Source: Streptomyces katrae (GTDB taxonomy: Bacteria; Actinomycetota; Actinomycetes; Streptomycetales; Streptomycetaceae). From it: 64,000 nt of DNA. The notes below the pieces were generated by a model, which was not told the origin of the DNA, did no database searches, and saw nothing but the letters and a program-made list of their open reading frames with translations. Positions 55,947 through 64,000 of the stretch are shown piece by piece. The stretch covers positions 4,191,560 through 4,255,559 of the forward strand of contig NZ_CP020042.1 in the NCBI RefSeq assembly GCF_002028425.1, written 5' to 3'. A program made the translations under genes and the position numbers. The first letter of the stretch is position 1, and every line of letters starts with the position of its first letter.

Positions 55947-56384
55947 GTGGTGACCACCGACTGGAAGAGCGACCTGCGGCAGCGCGGATACCGGCTGACA
56001 CCGCAGCGCCAGCTCGTGCTGGAAGCGGTCGACGCCCTGGAGCACGCGACCCCCGACGAAATCCTCGTCGAGGTGCGCAAGACGGCCTCCGGCGTCAACA
56101 TCTCCACCGTCTACCGCACGCTGGAGCTCCTGGAAGAGCTCGGCCTCGTCTCCCACGCCCACCTCGGGCACGGGGCCCCCACCTACCACCTCGCCGACCG
56201 GCACCACCACATCCACCTGGTCTGCCGCGACTGCACCGAGGTGATCGAGGCCGACCTCGACATCGCCGCCGACTTCACGGCGAAACTGCGCACCACCTTC
56301 GGCTTCGAGACCGACATGAAGCACTTCGCCATCTTCGGCCTCTGCAAGGAGTGCGCCGCCCGGCGCCGCGACGAGAAGCCCTAG
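55947..56384 (+). CDS. nur: nickel-responsive Fur-family regulator Nur
   Basis: 145 residues. N-terminal winged helix (DLRQRGYRLTPQRQLVLEAV ... VNISTVYRTLELLEELGLV). The metal ligands of Nur are present: His70, His72 and His126 (nickel site) and His33, His86, His88, His90 (M-site). CRDC and CKEC could bind structural zinc. It represses nickel uptake genes and indirectly controls the two superoxide dismutases in Streptomyces. The GTG at 55947 follows TTACACT by six bases, so the message may be leaderless. Confidence 0.93.
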   Translation: MVTTDWKSDLRQRGYRLTPQRQLVLEAVDALEHATPDEILVEVRKTASGVNISTVYRTLELLEELGLVSHAHLGHGAPTYHLADRHHHIHLVCRDCTEVIEADLDIAADFTAKLRTTFGFETDMKHFAIFGLCKECAARRRDEKP

Positions 56385-56455
56385 ACACCACCGGCACCGC
56401 CCAGCGCCCCCGGTGCGCCCTGGGACCGTCCGTACGGGGTCGTAGGCTTGGTGGC

Positions 56456-57424
56456 ATGACCAGCAGCCCCTTGCTCCATCTTCCCGGCGCCGTAGCGGCC
56501 GAAGGCCGTGACGAGGGCGTCGCCGCCCACTACGGAGAGCTCTACGGCGAACAGCGCGCCCTCGCCGACGGCCGAGGCTTCGTCGACCTCTCCCACCGCG
56601 GTGTCGTCACCGTCGCCGGCCAGGACCGGCTCAGCTGGCTGCACCTGCTGATCACCCAGCACGTCACGGACCTCCCGCCCGGGCAGGCCACCGAGGCGCT
56701 GATCCTCTCCGCCAACGGGCACATCGAGCACCAGCTCCACATCGTCGACGACGGCGAGACCACGTGGGCGCACGTCGAGCCCGGCACCCAGGAGGCGCTG
56801 ATCGCCTACCTGGAGTCCATGAAGTTCTTCTACCGGGTCGAAGTCGCCGACCGCACCGCCGACTTCGCCGTCGTCCACCTGCCGGCCGGCTCCATCGCCG
56901 AGACCGACAAGGAGCTCGTCGTCCGGGAGACCCCGTACGGCCGGGACGTGTTCCTCCCGCGTGAGCGGCTGGAGGAGTTCGCCGCCGCGCACGGCCCCGC
57001 CGCCGGGCTCCTCGCCTACGAGGCCCTGCGCGTCGAGGCCCACCGCCCCCGCCTGGGCCTGGAGACCGACCACCGCACCATCCCGCACGAGATCGGCCTC
57101 ATCGGCACCGCCGTGCACCTCCAGAAGGGCTGCTACCGCGGCCAGGAGACCGTCGCCCGCGTCCACAACCTGGGGAAGCCGCCGCGCCGCCTGGTCTTCC
57201 TGCACCTGGACGGCTCCGAGGTGCTGCTCCCCGCGCACGGGACGCCCGTACGGCTCGCCGCCGACGGGGAGGACGGCCGCCAGCTCGGCTTCGTCACCAC
57301 CGCCGTGCGCCACCATGAGCTCGGGCCCATCGCCCTCGCGCTGGTCAAGCGGAACGTTCCGGTGGACGCCCCGCTGCTGGCCGGGACCACGCCGGCCGCG
57401 CAGGAGGTCGTCGTCGCCCCGTAG
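56456..57424 (+). CDS. ygfZ: YgfZ/GcvT-like folate-binding Fe-S repair protein
   Basis: 322 residues. The signature KGCYRGQE is at 224-231 with its essential Cys. Folate-binding GcvT-like fold (LLITQHVTDLPPGQATEALILSANGHI). It supports repair or synthesis of Fe-S enzymes such as MiaB. TAGGCT about eight bases before the ATG suggests a leaderless transcript. Confidence 0.92.
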   Translation: MTSSPLLHLPGAVAAEGRDEGVAAHYGELYGEQRALADGRGFVDLSHRGVVTVAGQDRLSWLHLLITQHVTDLPPGQATEALILSANGHIEHQLHIVDDGETTWAHVEPGTQEALIAYLESMKFFYRVEVADRTADFAVVHLPAGSIAETDKELVVRETPYGRDVFLPRERLEEFAAAHGPAAGLLAYEALRVEAHRPRLGLETDHRTIPHEIGLIGTAVHLQKGCYRGQETVARVHNLGKPPRRLVFLHLDGSEVLLPAHGTPVRLAADGEDGRQLGFVTTAVRHHELGPIALALVKRNVPVDAPLLAGTTPAAQEVVVAP

Positions 57425-57448
57425 GGGCCCGCGCCCCTACACGTCGCC

Positions 57449-57874
57449 CTACACGTCGATGACGATGGTGAACGGGCCGTGGTTCGTCAGCGAGACCCGC
57501 ATGTCCGCGCCGAACCGGCCCGTCGCCACCGTCGCGCCCAGCGCCCGCAGCTGCGCCACGACCTCGTCCACCAGCGGCTCGGCCACCGGCCCGGGCGCGG
57601 CCGCGTTCCAGGTGGGGCGGCGGCCCTTGCGGGCGTCCCCGTACAGCGTGAACTGGGAGATCACCAGCAGCGGCGCGTCCACGTCGCTGCAGGACTTCTC
57701 CGCCTCCAGGATCCGCACCGACCACAGCTTGCGGGCCAGCACCGCCGCCTTCTCCGGGGTGTCGTCGTGGGTCACCCCCACCAGCACGCACAGCCCCTCG
57801 CCGACGATCTCGCCGACCGTCTCGCCGGCCACGACGACGCTCGCGCCGTCCACCCTCTGCACCACTGCTCGCAT
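57449..57874 (-). CDS. dtd: D-aminoacyl-tRNA deacylase
   Basis: 141 residues, usual Dtd length. Active-site blocks SQFTLYGD (73-80) and NHGPFTIV (131-138) for the NxGPxT loop. It removes D-amino acids (or glycine) from mischarged tRNA. Convergent with YgfZ and divergent from rsiG. Confidence 0.95.
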   Translation of the reverse strand: MRAVVQRVDGASVVVAGETVGEIVGEGLCVLVGVTHDDTPEKAAVLARKLWSVRILEAEKSCSDVDAPLLVISQFTLYGDARKGRRPTWNAAAPGPVAEPLVDEVVAQLRALGATVATGRFGADMRVSLTNHGPFTIVIDV

Positions 57875-58007
57875 ACCACCTGTGTACCAGGCGTGCACCC
57901 GTCCGGGGCCGATCGGGTGGCGTGAGACTGCGTCCGCACCACGGAGAGTGGCACCATGCCTGCAGGCGGTGCCTCCAGCACCGGTCGAGGGGATGGACGA
58001 CGAAACG

Positions 58008-58607
58008 ATGAACACCTCTGCTACCTCCGCACCCGCACCCGCAGCACCCGACGACGCGGCCGCCGCCGCGCCCCAGGTGCGGCCGCCCGCACAGCGCACC
58101 GGCGACCCCGAGGGGCTGACCACCCCCGCCGGCACCCCCGCCGCCGCGCTCGGGCTGCCGGAGCTGAGAGCCCTGCGCCGCGACGCCCAGCGCGACGAGG
58201 CCGACCTCAGCTACGTCCGCAGACTCCTGCAGGGCCGCATCGACATCCTGCGCGCCGAGCTCGCCCGCCGGACGGACCCCGAGGTGCCGGTGGTGGACCG
58301 GCTCTCGGAGATCCTCGCCGACGCCCCGTCCAGCCGCAGCGCCTCCGCCCGGCACGTCACGCTCGGCACCCCGCACAACGAGGAGTTCCGGCTGCTGGCG
58401 GCCGAGATGCTCTCGGACGTGGAGCTGTCGGACCTGGACGCGCGCACGGACGCCGAACTGCACGAGGCGATGGCCCGGCTGGTCCGCTACGAGCAGCAGG
58501 TCTCGCGGCGCCGCCAGCAGCTCCAGCGGACGGCGGACGACTCCAGCGCGGAGATCACCCGGCGCTACCGGGAGGGCGAGGCGCAGGTGGACGACCTGCT
58601 GGCGTAG
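58008..58607 (+). CDS. rsiG: RsiG, c-di-GMP-dependent anti-sigma factor for WhiG
   Basis: 199 residues. Two copies of the RsiG c-di-GMP signature E-x3-S-x2-R-x3-Q-x3-[17 protein letters not shown] in the first helix and [16 protein letters not shown] in the second. RsiG binds c-di-GMP and holds the sporulation sigma factor WhiG in check. N-terminus is a Pro/Ala-rich tail. ATG 58008 was chosen; ATG 57993 adds five residues and neither has ideal spacing. Confidence 0.9.
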   Translation: MNTSATSAPAPAAPDDAAAAAPQVRPPAQRTGDPEGLTTPAGTPAAALGLPELRALRRDAQRDEADLSYVRRLLQGRIDILRAELARRTDPEVPVVDRLSEILADAPSSRSASARHVTLGTPHNEEFRLLAAEMLSDVELSDLDARTDAELHEAMARLVRYEQQVSRRRQQLQRTADDSSAEITRRYREGEAQVDDLLA

Positions 58608-58678
58608 CCGCGGCAGCGGAGGCGGCCGGGCGGAAATTCGGGCGACTCGGCTCGGTGCGGCCGTTAGCGTGACCGGAT

Positions 58679-59923
58679 ATGAGTGCTGACATCCGGCCGA
58701 TCGCCGAATCCGAACTCCCCGAGTGGATGCGGGCCCTGAACACGGGCTTCCTGATGCCGGCCCCGGTTCCCGAGTCCGACGTGGCGCTGCGCAGCAAGCA
58801 CTGGGACCTCACCCGTACGCAGGGCGCCTTCGACACCGACACCGGCCGCTGCGTGGCCACCTTCCGCTCCTTCGCCCAGGAACTGACCGTCCCCGGCGGG
58901 GCGAGCGTGCCCTCCAGTGCCGTCACCAACGTCAGCGTGACGGCCACGCACCGCCGTCAGGGCCTGCTGACCCGGATGATGGCGGCCGAGCTGACGGCGG
59001 CCAAGGAGCGCGGCGACGTCGTCTCCACCCTGATCGCCGCCGAGTACCCGATCTACGGCCGGTACGGGTACGGGCCCGCCACCGGCATCGTCGAATGGGA
59101 GATAGACGTCGCCCGCAGCGGCCTCGACCCCAGCGCCGCCGTCCCCGGCGACGGCGGCCGCATCGACCTGATCGACGCCTCCGAGCTCCGCGAGACCGGT
59201 CCCCGGATCCACGAGCGGCTGCGGGCGGCCGGGCATGGCACGGTCAGCCGCAGCGCCCGCTGGTGGGACATCGCCTGTGGGATCGAGCCGGCCCAGGGCC
59301 GGCCCTACAAGCCCAAGTTCCACGCCCTCTACCGGGACCCGGCGGGCGAGCCGGCCGGTTTCGCGGTGTACTCGGCCGACGAGACCTGGACGGACGAGAA
59401 GCGCCCGCTCAACACCCTCCAGGTCAAGGACCTGATCGCCCTGACCCCGGCCGCCGAGCGCGCCCTGTGGCGGTACCTGTGCTCCATCGACTGGGTGCTG
59501 AAGGTCCGCACCGCCTACCGCGCCCCCGACGACCTCCTCCCGCTGCTGCTGCCCGACCCGCGTGCGGCCCGGCCGGTGACCTCGGCCGACTTCGTGTGGC
59601 TGCGGCTGCTCGATGTCGAACGGGCCCTGGCCGCCCGGACGTACGCCGTGCCCGGGGTCCTGGTCCTGGAGGTGGCGGACGCGGCCGGGCTCGCGGAGGG
59701 CCGCTACCGGCTGGACGCGGCGGCCGGCACCTGCGTCCGTACGCAGGACCCGGCCGACCTGGCCCTCGACGTGTCCGTGCTCGGCTCGCTCTACCTCGGC
59801 GACGAATCCGCCGCGCGGCTGGCGGCGCTGGGGCGGGTGGCGGAGGAGCGGGCCGGGGCGGTGGCGCTGGCCGACGCGGTGTTCCGCACGGCCCGGCGGC
59901 CGTGGTGCCCGGACGTCTTCTGA
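58679..59923 (+). CDS. Eis-like GNAT acetyltransferase
   Basis: 414 residues, the size of Eis. N-terminal GNAT domain with [20 protein letters not shown] (acetyl-CoA loop RRQG), [16 protein letters not shown], a second GNAT-like part and a sterol-carrier-like C-terminus ending PDVF; in Eis the C-terminal Phe carboxylate is catalytic. Eis enzymes acetylate amines including aminoglycosides and proteins. Substrate here unknown. Confidence 0.9.
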   Translation: MSADIRPIAESELPEWMRALNTGFLMPAPVPESDVALRSKHWDLTRTQGAFDTDTGRCVATFRSFAQELTVPGGASVPSSAVTNVSVTATHRRQGLLTRMMAAELTAAKERGDVVSTLIAAEYPIYGRYGYGPATGIVEWEIDVARSGLDPSAAVPGDGGRIDLIDASELRETGPRIHERLRAAGHGTVSRSARWWDIACGIEPAQGRPYKPKFHALYRDPAGEPAGFAVYSADETWTDEKRPLNTLQVKDLIALTPAAERALWRYLCSIDWVLKVRTAYRAPDDLLPLLLPDPRAARPVTSADFVWLRLLDVERALAARTYAVPGVLVLEVADAAGLAEGRYRLDAAAGTCVRTQDPADLALDVSVLGSLYLGDESAARLAALGRVAEERAGAVALADAVFRTARRPWCPDVF

Positions 59924-59966
59924 CCCGGGCCGCGGGTCGTCGCCGTTGTCGTACCGGAAGCCGAGG

Positions 59967-60782
59967 ATGGGTCACGTGACATCGATCGTCGAGCAGCTGC
60001 GCGCCGCGGGCTGCGTCTTCGCGGAGGAGGAGGCCGGGCTGCTGATCGCGGCCGCCTCCGGCGACGACCGCCGGCTGGCGGGCCTGGTGGCCCGGCGGGC
60101 GGCGGGGGAGCCGCTGGAGCACGTCGTCGGCTGGGCGGAGTTCTGCGGGCTGCGTGTGGAGGTCGGCGCGGGGGCCTTCGTGCCGCGCCGGCGCAGCGAG
60201 TTCCTTGCCGAGGAGGCCGTGGCGCTGGCCCGGCCCGGCGCCGTGGTGCTGGACCTGTGCTGCGGGGTCGGCGCCCTCGGCGCGGCGGTGGCCGCCCAGG
60301 TGCCGGGCGGGGTCGAGCTGCACGCCGCCGACATCGACCCGGCGGCGCTGGCGTACGCCCGGCGCAACGTGGCCCCGTACGGGGGAGCGGTCTGGGAGGG
60401 CGACCTGTACGGGGCGCTGCCGGCGGAGCTGCGCGGGCGGGTGGACGTCCTGGTGGTCAACGCCCCGTACGTGCCGACGGGGGAGATCGGGCTGATGCCG
60501 CCGGAGGCCCGGGTGCACGAGCCGCTGGTCTCCCTCGACGGGGGCGAGGACGGCCTGGACGTCCACCGCAGGATCGCGGCGCAGGCCCTGCGCTGGCTGG
60601 CCCCGGGCGGCCACCTGCTGATCGAGACCAGCGCCCGGCAGGCGCCGCTGACGGCGTCCGCGCTGACGGCGGGGGGTCTCGCGGTGCGGGCGGCCACCTC
60701 GGAGGAACTGCACGCGACCGTCGTGGTCGGCCGCGCGCCGGCCGGGCAGGGCGCCGGGCAGGGTGGCGGGCAGGGCCGCTAG
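59967..60782 (+). CDS. PrmC-like N5-glutamine methyltransferase
   Basis: 271 residues. SAM-binding VVLDLCCGVGALGAAVA, ADIDPAALAYARRN, and catalytic NAPYVP (variant of NPPY). N-terminal part is short of the full PrmC helical domain. A Gln/Gly-rich tail (GQGAGQGGGQGR) ends the protein. Target unknown. A GTG at 59976 is an alternative start. Confidence 0.85.
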   Translation: MGHVTSIVEQLRAAGCVFAEEEAGLLIAAASGDDRRLAGLVARRAAGEPLEHVVGWAEFCGLRVEVGAGAFVPRRRSEFLAEEAVALARPGAVVLDLCCGVGALGAAVAAQVPGGVELHAADIDPAALAYARRNVAPYGGAVWEGDLYGALPAELRGRVDVLVVNAPYVPTGEIGLMPPEARVHEPLVSLDGGEDGLDVHRRIAAQALRWLAPGGHLLIETSARQAPLTASALTAGGLAVRAATSEELHATVVVGRAPAGQGAGQGGGQGR

Positions 60783-61573
60783 GAGGCGAGGCGTTCGGCG
60801 AGGAAGGCCTCCCAGGAGCGCTCGCCCACTACCGCGCCGTCGAGGGAGAGGTTTTCCCCGGCGCGGTAGGCGCGGCCGGCCTTCCCGGGCATCCGGACGG
60901 GCATCATCAGGCGCCGCTTGCCGCGCGCCCGCAGGTAGTCGCGGCTCAGGTCGCCGAGGGTGCGGACGTCGGGCCCGGCGATGTCGGCGACCAGCCCGGC
61001 GGGCTTGCCGAGGGCCAGTTCGACGAGCCGGGCCGCGACCTCCCGGGAGTCGACGGGCTGCCAGCGCACCCCGCCGGGGACCGGGACGACGGGCAGCTTG
61101 GCGAGCTTTTCGGCGACGGTGAGGGCCAGTTCGTGGAACTGGGCGGCGCGCAGGGTGGTCCAGGGCAGCCCGGACCCGGAGACGGCCCGTTCCGCTTCGA
61201 GCTTGGTCCGGAACCAGCCCAGGGGGACGGTGTCGGCGCCGATGACGGAGATCAGGACGAGGTGGCGCACCCCGGCGGCCTTCGCGGCGCGCACGAGGTG
61301 GCGGGCGGCGACGTCGTCGCCCTTGGGGCCGCCGGCCAGGTGCAGGACCGTTTCGACGCCGTCGAGGGCGGCGTCGAGGCCCGCGTCCTCGATCAGGTCG
61401 CCGCGTACGTAGGTGACGCCGTCGGCGGCGGCGGGGCGGGCGCTGCGGCTGAGGACCCGTACGGGGACACCGGCCGCGCGCAGGAGCGGTACGACGAGGC
61501 TGCCGAGGGTTCCGGTGCCGCCGGTGACGAGGAAGGGGCGGGGGGATCCGGTCGTGTCCGTCATCTGGGTCAT
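60779..61573 (-). CDS. NAD(P)-binding oxidoreductase (NmrA/epimerase type)
   Basis: 264 residues. Rossmann motif LVTGGTGTLGSLVVPLL at the start, ETVLHLAGG, and HLVLISVIGAD with a Ser-x-I... active area. It is divergent from the ECF sigma gene and has an ECF-like promoter upstream. In ECF41-type loci such an oxidoreductase/epimerase/CMD gene is the usual target of the sigma factor. Substrate unknown. Confidence 0.88.
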   Translation of the reverse strand: MTQMTDTTGSPRPFLVTGGTGTLGSLVVPLLRAAGVPVRVLSRSARPAAADGVTYVRGDLIEDAGLDAALDGVETVLHLAGGPKGDDVAARHLVRAAKAAGVRHLVLISVIGADTVPLGWFRTKLEAERAVSGSGLPWTTLRAAQFHELALTVAEKLAKLPVVPVPGGVRWQPVDSREVAARLVELALGKPAGLVADIAGPDVRTLGDLSRDYLRARGKRRLMMPVRMPGKAGRAYRAGENLSLDGAVVGERSWEAFLAERLAS

Positions 61574-61651
61574 CTCCGATCGATGGGACGGAAGTTGACG
61601 TCCCGGGCTTGAACCCGTTCGGTTTCACGGGGGTGTGCGGTCTACTGCTCT

Positions 61652-61678
61652 GACCCGCAGTGAGGAAGGAATGTGACA
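61652..61678 (-). promoter_or_regulatory. ECF41-type promoter of the oxidoreductase gene
   Basis: On the minus strand TGTCACA (61672-61678) and GGTC (61652-61655) are separated by exactly 16 bp and followed by AGAG. The -35 lies two bases from the GTG of the divergent sigma gene. Confidence 0.75.
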
Positions 61679-61679
61679 G

Positions 61680-62633
61680 GTGGACGAGAACTCGTCGTCG
61701 AACAATCCGACGGGCGTGACGGGCGTGACGGGCGTGAGCGACCTGACGGACCTGACGGAGCTGACGGCGCGCTTCGAGGAGCACCGCAGTCATCTGAGGG
61801 CGGTGTCCTACCGGATGCTCGGCTCGCTGAGCGAGGCCGACGACGCCATCCAGGAGACGTGGCTGCGGCTGGAGCGCACCGATGTGAGCGGGGTCGAGAA
61901 CCTCGGCGGGTGGCTGACGACCGTGATCTCGCGGATCTGCCTGAACATGCTGCGCTCGCGCGAGCAGCGGCGTGAGGATCCGATGGAGCGGCTGGAGACG
62001 CGGATCCCGGATCCGCTGATCCGCTCCGAGCGCCGGATCGACCCGGAGCAGGAGGTGATACTGGCCGACTCGGTGGGGCTGGCGCTGATGGTGGTGATGG
62101 AGTCGCTGTCGCCGGCGGAGCGGCTGGCGTTCGTCCTGCACGACATGTTCGCGGTGCCGTTCGAGGAGATCGCCCCGCTGGTCGAGAAGACCTCGGCGGC
62201 GACCCGTCAGCTGGCGAGTCGGGCCCGCCGCAAGGTGCAGGGCCAGGCCCCGGCTCCGGACAAGGACCTCGCGCGCCAGCGGGAGGCGGTGGACGCGTTC
62301 TTCGCGGCCGCGCGGGACGGGCAGTTCGAGGCGCTGCTGTCGGTGCTCGACCCGGACGTGGTGCTGCGTTCGGACGGCGGGGCCGCAGGTGCGCTCACCG
62401 TGGTGCTCACCGGTGCGCGGACGGTGGCGGGCCAGGCGGTCACGTACAGCTCGCTGGTGCCGTTCGTCCGCCCGGCGCTGATCAACGGCGCCGCGGGGGT
62501 CGTGGTGGTCCGCAAGGACCGGGCCGTGTCGGTCATGGCCTTCACGGTCGTGGAGGGGCGGATCGTCGCGATCGACGTCCTGTCGGACCCGGAGCGCCTG
62601 GGCGCCCTGGACCTGACGGCCCTGGAGGACTGA
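61680..62633 (+). CDS. ECF41/SigJ-type sigma factor with SnoaL-like C-terminus
   Basis: 317 residues. Sigma-70 region 2 (HRSHLRAVSYRMLGSLSEADDAIQETWLRL) and region 4 (LSPAERLAFVLHDMFAVPFEEIAPLVEKTSAATRQLASRARRKVQ), then a NTF2/SnoaL-like extension of about 110 residues (FFAAARDGQFEALLSVLDPDVVLRSDGG) that in ECF41 factors controls activity. No anti-sigma gene is adjacent, as expected for this group. N-terminus carries VTGVTGVSDLTDLTEL low-complexity. GTG at 61680. Confidence 0.92.
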   Translation: MDENSSSNNPTGVTGVTGVSDLTDLTELTARFEEHRSHLRAVSYRMLGSLSEADDAIQETWLRLERTDVSGVENLGGWLTTVISRICLNMLRSREQRREDPMERLETRIPDPLIRSERRIDPEQEVILADSVGLALMVVMESLSPAERLAFVLHDMFAVPFEEIAPLVEKTSAATRQLASRARRKVQGQAPAPDKDLARQREAVDAFFAAARDGQFEALLSVLDPDVVLRSDGGAAGALTVVLTGARTVAGQAVTYSSLVPFVRPALINGAAGVVVVRKDRAVSVMAFTVVEGRIVAIDVLSDPERLGALDLTALED

Positions 62634-62682
62634 GGTCCCGCTGTTTCCGGGGCCCGGGCCGCCGCCGGCCCCGGCCCCGGTC

Positions 62683-63021
62683 TCAGACCAGGGCCAGAAC
62701 GGCGGCGGCGGGGGCGGCGTAGATCAGCGGGAAGGCGACGTGCGCGTACGAGCGGGCCCGCAGGACGGTGATGACGGCGCCGGTGAAGTAGAGGACCAGA
62801 CCGATCGCGGCGGCGATCCCGATGGCGGGGACGGCGAAGCCGGCGAGGAGACCGAGGGCTCCGGCGACCTTGGCGGTACCGAGGAAGGTCCACATCCCCT
62901 TCGGGACGCCGTACTCGACGAGCGGCTCGGTGACGAACGTGGCGCCGCGGAAGATCGAGATTCCGGAGAACCCGGCCATGAAGGCGGCGACGAGGGTGAT
63001 GACGGTGGCGGTGGTGGACAT
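62683..63021 (-). CDS. DoxX-family membrane protein
   Basis: 112 residues with four helices (VITLVAAFMAGFSGISIF, FLGTAKVAGALGLLAGF, IGIAAAIGLVLYFTGAVI, HVAFPLIYAAPAAAVLAL), the DoxX plan. A promoter identical in form to that of the oxidoreductase lies upstream, so it probably belongs to the same sigma regulon. Redox or thiol-stress role inferred from family. Confidence 0.88.
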   Translation of the reverse strand: MSTTATVITLVAAFMAGFSGISIFRGATFVTEPLVEYGVPKGMWTFLGTAKVAGALGLLAGFAVPAIGIAAAIGLVLYFTGAVITVLRARSYAHVAFPLIYAAPAAAVLALV

Positions 63022-63080
63022 CGGGGGCTCCTTCGGTTCGGTCTGCGTCGTCGTCGCTCTCTCGCGTCCGACACCCCTCT

Positions 63081-63107
63081 GACCCGCGCCCGCCCCCGGG
63101 TGTGACA
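63081..63107 (-). promoter_or_regulatory. ECF41-type promoter of doxX
   Basis: On the minus strand TGTCACA (63101-63107), 16-bp spacer, GGTC (63081-63084), then AGAG: the same form and spacing as the promoter at 61652-61678. Confidence 0.75.
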
Positions 63108-63147
63108 GCCCGCCGAAAAGCTTTTCCCGGGCCAGCTGTGACTGAGC

Positions 63148-64000
63148 ATGGTGGAGATCGCCGTCCGAACAGGGCTTGTCGAGCCGACCCCCGTTCGAAA
63201 TCGCACCCCCGTTCGCCTTCTGCGCGACCTAGACGAGCAGCGGTTCGACGCGTTCGCCCGCGCCACTCGCCTCACGCATGACGAGGTCCAGGGGTTGCTG
63301 ACTGCGCCGCTGGGCGAGCGCTACGGCCCGCTGAACGCACGTCTGCTGGCTGAGTTCCGTACGCCCACGAGAATGGTCCACAACAACCGCTGGGCTCTCA
63401 CCAAGGCGACCCGGTACTGCCCGCGATGCCTCTCCGGCGACGGAACCGAGATCGAACAGCGCCACGGTGGGCGCTGGCGCCGGTCTTGGAGAATGCCTCT
63501 CGTCTTCGCCTGCCTACGACATCAGCGCCTGCTGCTGTCCGGCTACCCTCGCTGCGGCCAGGACATCTACGCAGCCCGGGCGGCAGCCTGATCGCCCGAG
63601 CATCCGAGGGCGGGGCTCCACCCCACCCAGTGCAGAGCCATCCTGCCCGGCACACGAGCGATCTTCGGGGCCAACCTGGCCGGAGGCGAGGCGGACCGAC
63701 ATCCACACGCTCCCTCCACTGTCGCCGCGATGCTGAGACTTCAGCACTACTTCGACGGGCTCTTGGACCCCGATGGCCCTAAGGAAGTGGGCAGTTTCGG
63801 CTGGCTGATTCCTGCGGCCCAGTACTTCGTCGACCTCCGCGCCGTGAGCGCGCTGATCTTCATGACGTGGCCCCGCGCCAGGGAATTCGCCGACGTGGAG
63901 GCTCTGGCCGTGCTGGTCGACCAGACGCCAGTTTTCGTTCCGATGCTCGAACCGCCGCCCCCGGGCGCGCGGCGGGTGCTGCCGGACCCGGTCGAGCGAA
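63148..64000 (+). pseudogene. TniQ-like gene, interrupted, runs off the window end
   Basis: The first ORF (147 residues to the TGA at 63589-63591) has the TniQ zinc-finger pattern YCPRCL, WRRSWRMPLVFACLRHQRLLL and PRCGQDIYAA. After the TGA the same frame stays open to the window end with protein-like sequence (LHPTQCRAILPGTRAIFG, MLRLQHYFDGLLDPDG, FGWLIPAAQYFVDL). Between the two parts the neighbouring frame reads PGGSLIARASEGGAPP, so a pair of compensating indels could also explain the break. The N-terminal part of usual TniQ proteins seems short. TniQ proteins guide Tn7-like transposition; no transposase is visible here. Confidence 0.6.

Overview
The window is chromosomal DNA of a high-GC actinomycete, almost certainly a Streptomyces: very strong G/C third-position bias, many GTG starts and leaderless promoters, mycothiol synthase, GlnR, a Nur-type Fur protein, RsiG, and a gene order (Pit/Pst/polyphosphate kinase ... 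mycothiol synthase ... two-component system/HtrA ... GlnR ... sulfurtransferase ... Nur ... RsiG) that, from memory, matches a conserved core region of Streptomyces chromosomes.

Layout. 1-3543: end of an rRNA operon (16S-23S spacer, 23S, 5S, terminator). 3618-11665: on the minus strand, a conjugation-like type IV secretion gene set (small membrane protein, TcpC-like, TrbL/VirB6-like, PrgI/SCO6880-like, VirB4-like ATPase, TraG/VirD4-like coupling protein). Its distal end is decayed: the coupling protein has many frameshifts, VirB4 has one at an A7 run, and a wrecked GNAT gene abuts it. 12045-20221: assorted genes (pentapeptide-repeat protein, LysE exporter, thioesterase, Ser/Thr kinase, VirB1-like transglycosylase/NlpC peptidase, PAP2 phosphatase, small membrane proteins, lipoprotein). 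20306-32321: CsoR with its operator, then a phosphate island: DUF47-Pit, pstSCAB with a PHO box, and CHAD protein-polyphosphate kinase.

The most unusual DNA lies inside and just after the phosphate island. Between pstS and the CHAD gene (27304-28941) is a 1.6-kb imperfect palindrome made of two convergent arrays of a 103-bp tandem repeat (6 and 5 copies). Each array is capped, after a fixed ~123-bp gap, by a 145-bp long-stem hairpin. A third, truncated copy (3 repeats plus hairpin) sits at about 34631-35175 beside a decayed locus and an XRE/TPR regulator. I recognise no described family; the period is not a multiple of three, so it is probably noncoding.

35373-46570: mycothiol synthase, secreted 5'-nucleotidase, hydrolase/TetR pair, Tat-secreted PI-PLC preceded by an exact 10-bp-phased repeat array, a two-component system with an HtrA protease whose upstream DNA carries three 11-bp direct repeats, a LacI regulator and GlnR. 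47041-60782: MoaD/ThiS-like protein, a membrane protein with ten ETAYLPP repeats, LmeA-like protein, a cysteine-containing leader peptide ahead of a sulfurtransferase operon, three tandem membrane paralogues, nitrobindin-like protein, Nur, YgfZ, D-aminoacyl-tRNA deacylase, RsiG, an Eis-like acetyltransferase and a PrmC-like methyltransferase. 60779-63021: an ECF41/SigJ-type sigma factor with two matching promoters (TGTCACA-N16-GGTC), one before an NAD(P)-binding oxidoreductase and one before a DoxX gene. The window ends in a broken TniQ-like gene.
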